Below, one piece after another: positions 46,583 through 55,230 of a stretch of 64,000 nt of DNA. Location: NCBI RefSeq assembly GCF_004135585.1, contig NZ_CP035501.1:4225501-4289500 (forward strand), given 5' to 3'. The translations under genes were made by a program, and so were the position numbers. Numbering within the stretch: position 1 is the first letter of the stretch; each line of letters opens with the position of its first letter. Source of the DNA: Sphingosinicella sp. BN140058 (GTDB taxonomy: Bacteria > Pseudomonadota > Alphaproteobacteria > Sphingomonadales > Sphingomonadaceae). The notes beneath the pieces were generated by a model. That model did no database searches and was not told the origin of the DNA. It worked only from the letters and a program-made list of their open reading frames with translations.

Positions 46583-48391
46583 TTACGCCGCCGCGCGGTT
46601 CGCTGCGGCCGGCGTGTCCGCCGCCACCCAGGCTTCGAACGCCTCGACGTCCATCGGCCGGGCGAGCAGATAGCCTTGGGCTTCGTCGCAGCCGATCGCC
46701 TTCAACAGGGTCATCGCCTGCGCGGTTTCGACGCCCTCGGCGACGACGCGGTAGCCGAGGCCGCGGGAGAGGGCGACCATCGAGGCGACGAGGGCGGCGG
46801 CGCGCTGATCGTCCTCGATGCCGCGGACGAAGCTCTGGTCGATCTTGACCGTGTCGGCCGGCAGGGTCTGGAGATAGGCGAGGCTGGAATAGCCGGTGCC
46901 GAAGTCGTCGATGGCGATGCCGAAGCCGGCGGCGGCGAGCGCGGAGAGCTGGGCCATGCTGCGCTCGGTGTCGGCGATCGCGGCGCTTTCGGTAACTTCG
47001 AGCTCGAGCCGGTCCGGCGAGACGCCGCGGGCGGCGAGGCTCGCCTGGACGAGGGTGGCGAAATCGGCCTCGTCGAGATTGGCGGCGAAGATGTTGATCG
47101 ACAGCTTGAGATCGAGCCCCGCGCGCTGCCAGGCGGCGAGCTGCTCGGCCGCGGTCTCGACCACCCAGCGGGTCAGCGGCGCCGACAAGGCGCTATGCTC
47201 GACGATCGGGATGAATTCGGCCGGCGAAACTTCGCCGAGCACCGGGTGGCGCCAGCGCAGCAGCGCCTCGCCGCCGACGCAGCGGCCGCTGGCGACGTCG
47301 ATCCGCGGCTGGACCGCAAGGCGAAGCTCGCCGCTGCGGCCGAGCGCACCCTCGAAATCCTGGAGCAGGCGGTAGCGCCGGCGATGGGCGCTGTCCTCGT
47401 CGGCCGAATAGACCGCGAAGGGCAGCTTGCGCGTCCGGGCATCGAGCGCCGCGCCATAGGCGCCGCGCAGCACGTCCGCGGCGCTCTCCGCGCCGACCAC
47501 GAACGGCGACGCGCCGATCGAGATCGATGCGGCGAGATGGCGGTCGGAGCGTGTGTCGCCGGCGGTCAGACGGGCATGGATCGCCGCGAGGAACGGCTCG
47601 GCGTCGGTTCCGGTCGGGGCGACGAACGCAAATTGGGTGGCCGCGACGTGATAGGCCTTGGTGGTGCCGCGCAACGACGCGCGCAGCAGCCGCGCCGCAT
47701 GCTCGACCATCGTGTCGACATAGGCCGGACCGAGCACGCGCAGGCCGCTGTTGAGCTGTTCGGCGCGGGCGAGATCGAGCAGCACCATCAGCCGCGTGCC
47801 GTCCTCGTCGCCGGCGAGATCGTCGAGATCCTCCTGCAGCTGGGTGCGGTTGGGGAGACCGCTGGCGGGATCGATGCGGCCGAATGCGTGCTGGAGCTCG
47901 ATCTGGGACATCACCATCGCGGCGAGATCGCCCAGCGCCGCCATCTCCGCCTCGGTCACCTGCCGCGGCTCGGTGCCGAGCACGCACAGCGCGCCGAGGC
48001 CATGGCCGTCGCTGGTGATCAGCGGCGCGCCGGCATAGAAACGCACGCCCTGCTCGGCGAGCAGGCTGGTCGAATAGCAGGCATCGTCGAGCAGATCGGG
48101 CAGCACGACCGTGGTGCGCGCCAGCGCGACCTCGCCGCAAGGCGCCTTGTCGCGCGGGATCGACCAATGATCGATACCGACCCGCGATTTGAACCATTGC
48201 CGGTTCTCGTCGGTCAGCGACACCGCGGCGACCGGCAGGCCGAACAGCTGGCTGGCCATCCGGGTAATGCGGTCGAAGCTCTCGCTGGGCGGCGTGTCGA
48301 GCAGGTTGAGCTGGCGCAAGGCGTCGAGGCGCGCGGCTTCCGCCGCCGTGTCGATCCCCACTCCTGGTCGCAATTCTGCCATCCCCCCCAT
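46583..48391 (-). CDS. GAF-GGDEF(degenerate)-EAL protein, probable c-di-GMP phosphodiesterase
   Basis: A 602-aa cytoplasmic protein: N-terminal GAF domain (about residues 28-160), GGDEF-like domain whose active-site motif is replaced by ATQFAF (so no cyclase activity expected), and a C-terminal EAL domain. The EAL domain keeps its catalytic residues: EALLRW, NIFAANL, ELEVTES, DDFGTGYSSL, KIDQSFV and EGVET. It should therefore hydrolyse c-di-GMP. It sits in reverse orientation between pntAA and pntAB. Confidence 0.93.
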   Translation of the reverse strand: MGGMAELRPGVGIDTAAEAARLDALRQLNLLDTPPSESFDRITRMASQLFGLPVAAVSLTDENRQWFKSRVGIDHWSIPRDKAPCGEVALARTTVVLPDLLDDACYSTSLLAEQGVRFYAGAPLITSDGHGLGALCVLGTEPRQVTEAEMAALGDLAAMVMSQIELQHAFGRIDPASGLPNRTQLQEDLDDLAGDEDGTRLMVLLDLARAEQLNSGLRVLGPAYVDTMVEHAARLLRASLRGTTKAYHVAATQFAFVAPTGTDAEPFLAAIHARLTAGDTRSDRHLAASISIGASPFVVGAESAADVLRGAYGAALDARTRKLPFAVYSADEDSAHRRRYRLLQDFEGALGRSGELRLAVQPRIDVASGRCVGGEALLRWRHPVLGEVSPAEFIPIVEHSALSAPLTRWVVETAAEQLAAWQRAGLDLKLSINIFAANLDEADFATLVQASLAARGVSPDRLELEVTESAAIADTERSMAQLSALAAAGFGIAIDDFGTGYSSLAYLQTLPADTVKIDQSFVRGIEDDQRAAALVASMVALSRGLGYRVVAEGVETAQAMTLLKAIGCDEAQGYLLARPMDVEAFEAWVAADTPAAANRAAA

Positions 48392-48558
48392 TATAGGCGC
48401 GAAACCATCGTGCGGTGGGTTCGCGCCGATTCATTGGCAGGCGGTGTCATCGGCCCCCTCGACATCCTCCGTGTCCCCGGTCAAGGTGCGGGCTTCTGGA
48501 CGAGGGGCGCCTGCATGCACTTCCGCACGATCCGCACAATTGCCGCACAGGGGCGCCG

Positions 48559-48897
48559 GTGAGCCTGGTGCTCGCGGCCCTGCTCGCGTCGGCGGATGTG
48601 CCCGCGCCCGCACCGCCGCCGGGCCTGCTGTTCGCTTTCTACCGGATGGTTGCCTTTCAGGGCTATGCGCGGGCGCTCGGCTGCGGCGCCGCCGATCTCG
48701 ACCGGGACTTCGATGCGCTGCGCGCACGCTTGATCAAGCGCTACGGCAAGAAGCCTTTTTCGCCGCCCAAACCGCCCACCGAAGCCGAAGGAAGCTGCCA
48801 GACGGCCCTGTCCGTCTACCGCATCAACCTCGCCGATTTCCGCGAGGAGGCCGAAGCCGCGCTTGCCGCCCCCGTTCCATCACCCGCCGCGGAGTGA
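48559..48897 (+). CDS. Small exported protein upstream of pntAB
   Basis: A 112-aa protein with a short N-terminal hydrophobic segment (VSLVLAALLASADVPAPAPPPG) followed by a helical domain (GLLFAFYRMVAFQGYARALGC). GTG start at 48559 with a weak GGGG ribosome-binding sequence; the in-frame ORF upstream to 48415 is not convincing. The stop is 4 bp before the pntAB ATG, so it may be co-transcribed with pntAB-pntB. Function unknown. Confidence 0.55.
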   Translation: MSLVLAALLASADVPAPAPPPGLLFAFYRMVAFQGYARALGCGAADLDRDFDALRARLIKRYGKKPFSPPKPPTEAEGSCQTALSVYRINLADFREEAEAALAAPVPSPAAE

Positions 48898-48901
48898 GTA
48901 A

Positions 48902-49210
48902 ATGGACTTCATCACCATCCTGTCGATCTTCGTGCTCGCCTGTTTCGTCGGCTATTTCGTGGTCTGGTCGGTCACGCCCGCCCTGCATACGCCGTTGATG
49001 GCGGTGACCAACGCCATCTCCTCGGTGATCATCGTCGGCGCGCTGATCGCCGCGGCGGCAGCGGGGGTGCCCGGCGCCAAATGGCTCGGCCTCATCGCGA
49101 TCGTGCTCGCCAGCATCAACATCTTCGGCGGCTTCGCGGTGACCGCACGAATGCTCGCCATGTACAAGAAGAAGACCGTGGTCGGACCCGCTGGTGGGGA
49201 GCGCCGCTGA
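48902..49210 (+). CDS. pntAB: NAD(P) transhydrogenase subunit alpha part 2 (PntAB)
   Basis: A 102-aa membrane protein with three helices, the N-terminal membrane part of domain II. Typical: FVGYFVVWSVTPALHTPLMA and VTNAISSVIIVGALIA, ending in GGFAVTARMLAMYKKK. It overlaps pntB by one base. Confidence 0.95.
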   Translation: MDFITILSIFVLACFVGYFVVWSVTPALHTPLMAVTNAISSVIIVGALIAAAAAGVPGAKWLGLIAIVLASINIFGGFAVTARMLAMYKKKTVVGPAGGERR

Positions 49211-50682
49211 TGCATGGTTCCGCTCTCCCGTCCTGGGTCGCTCTCGCCTATCTGGTCGCGGGCGTGTTCTTCATCCTGGCGCTGCGTGGGCTGTCGAGCC
49301 CGGCCAGCAGCCGCAGCGGCAATCGCTTCGGCATCGCCGGCATGGCAATCGCGCTGGTCACGACCTTGCTTCATTATGCGCCCAGGATCGCGCTCGACGA
49401 CGATTTCCTGGGCAGCGAAGCGCGGGATCTCGGATCGACCATCGACTGGCTGACGCTCGGCGAGATCGCCGCGGCGATCGCGCTGGGCGCGGTGATCGGC
49501 CTGGTCACGGCGCGGCGGATCGCGATGACCGCGATGCCGCAATTGGTCGCCGCCTTCCACAGCCTGGTCGGCCTCGCGGCGGTGCTCGTCGCCGCGGCCG
49601 CCTATCTCAACCCCGATGCGTTCGGGATCGCGACGGGCGGAATCATCTATCCGGTCAGCCGTATCGAAATGGGGCTTGGCGCGGCGATCGGCGCGATCAC
49701 CTTTTCGGGCTCGGTGATCGCCTTTCTGAAGCTGAACGGCAACATGTCGGGCAAGCCGATCCTGCTGCCGGGCCGCCACGTCCTCAATCTCGGCGTGCTG
49801 GCGCTGATCGTCGGCCTCGTCGCCTATTTCACCCAGGATCAGAGCCCATGGGTGTTCTGGACCGCGATCCTGCTGTCGTTCGCGATCGGCTTCCTGCTGA
49901 TCGTGCCGATCGGCGGCGCCGACATGCCGGTGGTCGTCTCGATGCTCAATTCCTATTCGGGCTGGGCGGCCGCGGCGATGGGCTTCACCCTGCAGAACAG
50001 TGCGATGATCATCACCGGTGCCCTCGTCGGCGCGTCGGGCGCGATCCTCTCCTACATCATGTGCCGGGCGATGAACCGCAGCTTCCTGTCGGTGATCGCC
50101 GGCGGCTTCGGCGGCGACGCGGCGGCGGCCGCGGCCGGAGGGGCTATCGACCGTCCCTACAAGCGCGGCTCCGCCGAGGACGCCGCCTTCCTCATGAAGC
50201 AGGCCGAGCAGGTGATCATCGTTCCGGGCTACGGCATGGCGGTGGCCCAGGCTCAGCATGCGCTGCGCGAGATGGGCGATCTCCTCAAGAAGGAGGGGGT
50301 GAGCGTCAAATATGCGATCCACCCGGTCGCGGGACGCATGCCCGGTCACATGAACGTGCTGCTCGCGGAGGCCAACGTGCCTTATGACGAGGTGTTCGAG
50401 CTGGAAGACATCAATTCCGAATTCGCCCGCACCGACGTCGCCTTCGTGATCGGCGCCAACGACGTCACCAATCCGGCCGCCAAGACCGACAGATCCTCGC
50501 CCATCTACGGCATGCCGGTGCTCGACGTCGAAAAGGCCAAGACGGTGCTGTTCATCAAGCGCTCGATGGGCGGCGCCGGCTATGCCGGCGTCGACAACGA
50601 GCTGTTCTACCGCGACAACACGATGATGCTTCTCGCCGACGCCAAGAAGATGGTCGAGGAGATCGTGAAGTCCTTAGGTTAG
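49210..50682 (+). CDS. pntB: NAD(P) transhydrogenase subunit beta (PntB)
   Basis: A 490-aa subunit with about nine membrane helices and the C-terminal NADP(H)-binding domain III (IIVPGYGMAVAQAQHALREM, GRMPGHMNVLLAEANVPYDE, GANDVTNPAAKTD, KRSMGGAGYAGVDNELFY). It couples hydride transfer from NADH to NADP+ with proton entry. ATG at 49210; the frame is open upstream to 49081 inside pntAB. Confidence 0.96.
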   Translation: MHGSALPSWVALAYLVAGVFFILALRGLSSPASSRSGNRFGIAGMAIALVTTLLHYAPRIALDDDFLGSEARDLGSTIDWLTLGEIAAAIALGAVIGLVTARRIAMTAMPQLVAAFHSLVGLAAVLVAAAAYLNPDAFGIATGGIIYPVSRIEMGLGAAIGAITFSGSVIAFLKLNGNMSGKPILLPGRHVLNLGVLALIVGLVAYFTQDQSPWVFWTAILLSFAIGFLLIVPIGGADMPVVVSMLNSYSGWAAAAMGFTLQNSAMIITGALVGASGAILSYIMCRAMNRSFLSVIAGGFGGDAAAAAAGGAIDRPYKRGSAEDAAFLMKQAEQVIIVPGYGMAVAQAQHALREMGDLLKKEGVSVKYAIHPVAGRMPGHMNVLLAEANVPYDEVFELEDINSEFARTDVAFVIGANDVTNPAAKTDRSSPIYGMPVLDVEKAKTVLFIKRSMGGAGYAGVDNELFYRDNTMMLLADAKKMVEEIVKSLG

Positions 50683-50981
50683 CTCCGGAGGGTGCAGGAG
50701 GTTCGGGCTCCCGGGAGGAAGCCGAGAGCCGGAACCGGCTGCGCAGCAGCCGTTGGCCACTTCACGACGTCGTCGATCTTCGGGATGATGCGGGGCGCGA
50801 TCCCTGTGGCGATCTGGCAAATCATTGGGGCACGCCCAGGCGCCGGGGCTAATCGAATCCGCATTTGCTCATGACCCGCTGAAAGCTGGTGGAGGGGCCC
50901 TCCGGCGTCGAGAGCCCCCCCACCTTTACAAGCTGCAGCCATCGCTCATAACTGCCGCAGGGTAACGACAGGGGGAACGAG
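50683..50981. repeat. Intergenic region with a GCTGAAAGCTGGTGGAGGGG repeat
   Basis: The 20-bp sequence at 50878-50897 is also found in the 46270-46300 element; a CCCCCCACC arm follows at about 50920. Nothing else recognisable, apart from a likely ribosome-binding site near 50970. Confidence 0.5.
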
Positions 50982-51881
50982 ATGCTGACCGCGGGAACGA
51001 TGATTGAAGGGGCTTTCCGGCTGGTGCGGGAGCGCCCCTTGGCGGTGGCAATGTGGGGATTGCTGTACCTGATCGCCAGCGTGATCATGGCTTTGGCGAT
51101 GCGTCCGTTCGTCGAGGCGCAGCTGGCGACGATGGGCGGCGATCCGCAAGCGGCCGTGGCCGCGATGGGGTCGACGATGGGAACGGTCTTCCTGCTCCAG
51201 TTCGGCTTCCTGCTGCTCTTCGTGGTGCTGATGACGGCGGCACAACGTGCGGTGCTGCGTCCGGAGGCGCGGGCGTCGGCCTATATCCGCCTCGGCGGCG
51301 ACGAAGCCCGGATCCTCGGCCTGACGTTCCTGTTCATCATCGGCTTCTATGTCGCCTTCTTCTTCCTGGGGATCGTCGCGGCGCTGTTCGCCGCCGGCGC
51401 CGGCGCCGCTTTGGGGGCCTGGGCCGCGGCCGCGGTCGGCATCGTCCTGTTCATCGCGGTGTTCGCGGTCGTGGTCTGGCTGCAGGTCCGCCTCTCCCTC
51501 GCTTTCCCGCTCACCATCCTGCGCCGCAAGTTCGTCATCGGCGAATCCTGGCGCCGCACACGCGGCCACTTCTGGCCTCTGTTCGGCGGCTATCTCGTCA
51601 TCTTCGTGATCGTGCTGGTGCTGCTGACCGTTGCCGGGCTGGTCACGAGCGGCTCCTATTTCGGCGCGTTGCTCGCCAACGCCAACAATCCCGACGCCGT
51701 GCGGCAGGCGATGATGACCCAGATGGAGCAGCAGTTCGGCAGCATCTCGGCGATGACGCTCCTCGGCTGGGTGGTCAGCGCGGCGGCCGGCGCGATCATG
51801 ATCGCGCTGTTCGGCGGTTCTGCCGCCAGCGCCGCCAAGGCGCTGGTCGCCGATGAATCGGTCGCCGAGACCTTCGCCTGA
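50982..51881 (+). CDS. Polytopic membrane protein (glycerophosphodiesterase membrane-domain-like)
   Basis: A 299-aa protein with about six helices. Start MLTAGTMIEGAFRLVRERP, then a pattern 'SWRRTRGHFWPLFGGYLVIF' typical of the membrane domain found in GDPD-associated or DUF-type proteins (uncharacterised). No catalytic residues are seen. It has a strong AGGGGGAACGAG ribosome-binding region. Confidence 0.7.
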   Translation: MLTAGTMIEGAFRLVRERPLAVAMWGLLYLIASVIMALAMRPFVEAQLATMGGDPQAAVAAMGSTMGTVFLLQFGFLLLFVVLMTAAQRAVLRPEARASAYIRLGGDEARILGLTFLFIIGFYVAFFFLGIVAALFAAGAGAALGAWAAAAVGIVLFIAVFAVVVWLQVRLSLAFPLTILRRKFVIGESWRRTRGHFWPLFGGYLVIFVIVLVLLTVAGLVTSGSYFGALLANANNPDAVRQAMMTQMEQQFGSISAMTLLGWVVSAAAGAIMIALFGGSAASAAKALVADESVAETFA

Positions 51882-52063
51882 GCGAAGCCCACGGGCGCAG
51901 CGCAGGGACGACGTTCGCACCGGATCGGATCAAGATCCCGCGTCCGTAGGGCAACATCCTGGCGTGAAACGGCAATCCGCACTTTCTTCCGTCCGGCGAG
52001 ATGGTTAATCGCGGCCTTTCCCTCGCGGGTGCCTTGGCGAGGGGCAAGGACAGGGACGTGGGT

Positions 52064-52774
52064 ATGCGTAAGCTGGGGCTGATCGGCGGGATGAGCTGGG
52101 TCTCGACGGCCATGTATTACGAGCAGATCAACAAGGGCATCGCCCGCCGGAAGGGCGGGCTCGCCTCCGCGCCCGTGCTGCTCGAAAGCCTCGATTTCGC
52201 GCCGATCGCCGCGCTGCAGGCGGAGGGCGCCTGGGACCGGCTCGCCATCCTGATGGCCGAAACGGCGAAACGGCTCGAGGGGGCAGGGGCCGAGGGCCTG
52301 CTGCTCTGCAGCAACACCATGCACAAGCCGTATGACGAGATCGCCGCCGCGGTGTCGATCCCGATCCTCCACATCGGCGATGTCACCGCCGACAAGCTGG
52401 TCGCCGACGGGGTCAAGCGGGCCGGCCTGATCGGCACCCGCTTCACCATGAACGAGGCCTTCTACCGCGACCGGCTGGAGGCGCGCGGCGTTGCCGTCGC
52501 CACGCCCGATCCGGCCACCGCGCAGGAGATCGATCGGATTATCTACGAGGAACTGACCAGGGGTCAGGTCTCGCGCCAGTCGGAACGCCGGCTCAAGACC
52601 TGCCTCACCGAGATGGGCAAGGCGCGACAGCAGGCGGTGATCCTCGGCTGCACCGAGCTCGTCCTGCTCGTCGATCCCGTCGCCAACGTCCTCCCCGTCT
52701 ACGACACCACCGCCCTCCACGCCAAAGCGGCGGTCGACTGGATCCTCGCGGACGAAGCCCAAGCCGCGGTCTGA
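52064..52774 (+). CDS. Aspartate/glutamate racemase family protein
   Basis: A 236-aa enzyme of the Asp/Glu/hydantoin racemase fold with two catalytic cysteines, in LLLCSNTMH and VILGCTEL. The N-terminal KLGLIGGMSWVSTAMYYEQIN is typical of the YgeA/AspR group. The ATG at 52064 is favoured; an in-frame ATG at 52001 adds 21 residues without homology. Substrate preference is not decidable. Confidence 0.9.
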   Translation: MRKLGLIGGMSWVSTAMYYEQINKGIARRKGGLASAPVLLESLDFAPIAALQAEGAWDRLAILMAETAKRLEGAGAEGLLLCSNTMHKPYDEIAAAVSIPILHIGDVTADKLVADGVKRAGLIGTRFTMNEAFYRDRLEARGVAVATPDPATAQEIDRIIYEELTRGQVSRQSERRLKTCLTEMGKARQQAVILGCTELVLLVDPVANVLPVYDTTALHAKAAVDWILADEAQAAV

Positions 52775-52807
52775 CGCCCTTTCGTTCTCGCGAAGCGCCT
52801 CCGATCT

Positions 52808-52830
52808 CCCCTCCCGCCCTGCGGGAGGGG
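52808..52830. terminator. Strong hairpin downstream of the racemase gene
   Basis: CCCCTCCCGC and GCGGGAGGGG form a 10-bp perfect stem around a 3-nt loop, 34 bp after the stop. It may terminate the racemase transcript and perhaps the opposing one. It belongs to the same CTCCCC-type repeat family seen elsewhere in the window. The remaining stretch to 52945 shows no gene. Confidence 0.6.
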
Positions 52831-52945
52831 ATTAAGGGGTGGGACTGACTCTCCGCTTGCGCCGCCCCAAGCCGGTAGCGGCTAGGCGGCAAGCTTCGAG
52901 CATCCTCGCGCTCCAGCGGCGCCGCGCTGAGCGCAAGGTCGCCGA

Positions 52946-53410
52946 TCAGCGTCGCTCCACGCGCACCCGGCCGACGCGGGCATGGGCGGCGGGATCCGGT
53001 CTGGCCGCGACGCCGGTGACGCCGCTGCTCGGCACGAAGACCACGGCCACGGCTTCACCGCCGAGCTGCGCCAGCGCTTCGGTCGCGTCGAAGTGGCGCG
53101 CGGCAGGCGCGCTGCTGCCGTCGCCGCCATAGCCGCTCTCGTTGAAGAAGCTGATCGTGCCGAGCGCGGCACGGCGGCCGCCGCGGCCCTCGAGCTGGAC
53201 CTCGTAGAGCGTCCGCGGCGGCGCGTCGGCGGCAACGCCTTCGACGATCACGATCGGGCGGCCATTGCCGCGGCCGATCGCCAGCGGCACGGCCGTCGCG
53301 CCCGCGCCGAGCAGGGTGGACTCGGCCGCCGCGCGCGCGCCGGCCGCGGCGCAGCCCGCCGCCGCCGCCGTCAGGGCCGCCCCCAACATAGCGATCGTCA
53401 CTCCGCGCAT
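52946..53410 (-). CDS. Stand-alone lipoprotein with a tyrosinase C-terminal-type domain
   Basis: A 154-aa protein with a lipobox-like AAAAGC near residue 20. The mature domain parallels the C-terminal domain of the next tyrosinase: LYEVQLEGRGGRR against MYEVALQDANGRR, ISFFNES against INFFNRT, RHFDATEALAQLGG against HRFDATAALQALGG, and SSGVTGV against TSGILGA. It therefore looks like a paralogue without the catalytic part. Possible roles are copper delivery, folding help or shielding of the active site. Confidence 0.75.
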   Translation of the reverse strand: MRGVTIAMLGAALTAAAAGCAAAGARAAAESTLLGAGATAVPLAIGRGNGRPIVIVEGVAADAPPRTLYEVQLEGRGGRRAALGTISFFNESGYGGDGSSAPAARHFDATEALAQLGGEAVAVVFVPSSGVTGVAARPDPAAHARVGRVRVERR

Positions 53411-53505
53411 GACCGTACCTCCAGAGCCGGCGCTTTACGCGGGATGCTCTGAGCCCAGCCTGAACGCCGACCCTGCACCCGCCCGATGGGGCGCTGGGCG
53501 CGCCG

Positions 53506-55050
53506 TCAGCGCAGCTCCAGCCGCACCGCGCCCAGCCGCACGTTGGCACGCGGGTTCGGCACGACCGCCGCCTCGGTGCCGGCACCGAGGATGCCGCTGG
53601 TCGGCTGCAGCACCAGTTTCGCATTTTGGCCGCCGCCGAGCGCCTGCAGCGCCGCGGTGGCGTCGAAGCGATGGTCGCCGGCGCCGACCGCGCCGCTTTC
53701 GGCGGCGCTGTGCGCATGCGGCGCAGTGCGGTTGAAGAAATTGATCACGCCGACCACGATCCGCCGGCCATTGGCGTCCTGCAGGGCGACTTCGTACATC
53801 ACCCCCGGCGCTTCCTCGAAGCTGAGATCGTCGATCACCAGCGTCGCCTGGCGGGCCGCACCGCCGCTTTCGGGCTGGTTGCCAGAATTCGGCGCAGCGA
53901 TCCTCGGCACGGTCGGCAATGGCACGCTCGTCGTCCCGGTCTCGATCGGGGTCGGGCCGAGCAGGGGCACGGTCCGTGCCGCCTGCAGCGCGAAGGGCGG
54001 CAGCCGGCGCACCGCCGGGCAGCCGCCGCCGACGGTGTACGTATAGCCCAGTTGCTGCACCGTCTTCATCTGCGAGACGATGCGGCTGACGAGATTGCCG
54101 CTGCCGTCGATGAAGCTGAAACTGGCATTGAGGATCGTGCCGCTCGGCAGACGCTGCGCCGGATTGACCTTCAGCCAGCATTCGTAGAGCCGGTCTATGT
54201 TCGCATGGTGGCTGTAGAAAATCGGGTCGTTCCCGGCCGCCGGCACCGCGCCCATATAGCCGCTCGGGCAATTGGCGACCCCGGTCGCGCAATGGACTGC
54301 GCCATGCGGGGTCTGCTCGATCGCGCCGTTGAAGGTCAGGTAATCGTTGGCGGGCATCGCCCCGGCGGTCGAGACCACGCCCGGGCTCAAGGTCCCGGTG
54401 CCGGCATTGAGCTGGGCCTGCCGGTTGGCGACGAACAGCGGATTGGGCACGGTCTGGCCGCTGCCGTCGACATAGGTCTGGGCGCGATAGGCGGCGGGCA
54501 CGTGAGCGTCGCTCTCATAATCCCAATAGGGCAGGCGCAGCTTCGGATCGCCGGCCGCGGCCTGCAACACCTTTTCGAAATAATAGAGATACATCCGGTG
54601 CCAGGTCAGGAACTGGCTGGTGCCGTGCTGGCAGGTGCACCAGGTCGCATTCTCGTCCGCATTGCTCTTCGCCTGCGCGGCGAGCCCGTTCATTCCTGGG
54701 TTGGAGAGGCCCGAGGCGTTGGCGCAGCCGGTGCCGAAATAGGCATGCATGTTCGCCCAGTATTTGAGGCTTCGGCGGAAATTGGCGCTACCCGGCGGTG
54801 CCGAATTCCACGCAATCATTTGCGCATAACCCTTGCGCAAGGACGCGACCTCGGCGGCCGACAAGGCGGTGATCGACTTGCGGATGCCGGTGAGCAGAAC
54901 TGGGCCTTTCAGCACGGGCCCGACTTGCGGCCGGCTTGCGCTCGGCTTCAGTTTGACGTTTGACTGGGCGGCACCGCTCGTCGAATAAGCCCCGAGCACC
55001 GCCAGTGCGGCCACCGAACTCATACCGCATGCAAGACGCAGATAGCGCAT
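53506..55050 (-). CDS. Tyrosinase family protein (type 3 copper)
   Basis: A 514-aa exported enzyme with a signal peptide (about 1-28). Copper-site A: His in NMHAYFGTGC and CQHGTSQFLTWHRMYLYYFE. Copper-site B: TPHGAVHCATG and DPIFYSHHANIDRLYECW. A C-terminal domain follows (residues about 370-514), like the polyphenol-oxidase C-terminal lid. It oxidises phenols to quinones; whether it makes melanin is unknown. The gene for a lid-like paralogue lies 96 bp downstream. Confidence 0.92.
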   Translation of the reverse strand: MRYLRLACGMSSVAALAVLGAYSTSGAAQSNVKLKPSASRPQVGPVLKGPVLLTGIRKSITALSAAEVASLRKGYAQMIAWNSAPPGSANFRRSLKYWANMHAYFGTGCANASGLSNPGMNGLAAQAKSNADENATWCTCQHGTSQFLTWHRMYLYYFEKVLQAAAGDPKLRLPYWDYESDAHVPAAYRAQTYVDGSGQTVPNPLFVANRQAQLNAGTGTLSPGVVSTAGAMPANDYLTFNGAIEQTPHGAVHCATGVANCPSGYMGAVPAAGNDPIFYSHHANIDRLYECWLKVNPAQRLPSGTILNASFSFIDGSGNLVSRIVSQMKTVQQLGYTYTVGGGCPAVRRLPPFALQAARTVPLLGPTPIETGTTSVPLPTVPRIAAPNSGNQPESGGAARQATLVIDDLSFEEAPGVMYEVALQDANGRRIVVGVINFFNRTAPHAHSAAESGAVGAGDHRFDATAALQALGGGQNAKLVLQPTSGILGAGTEAAVVPNPRANVRLGAVRLELR

Positions 55051-55230
55051 GATCCCTCTCCCCCTTATTGGGCATCGACGGTCGTCCGGGCGAGACTCGC
55101 AATTGAGAGATAAGCAACGGGAAAGACGTCGTCCGGCACCTTCGAGGCCGGGTCAGTCTACCCGAGTGCCTGCATCGCCGGTAGGCGCCGTGCCGGGGAT
55201 GGATCCGGAATGGGGGAATTCCTGTTCCTG

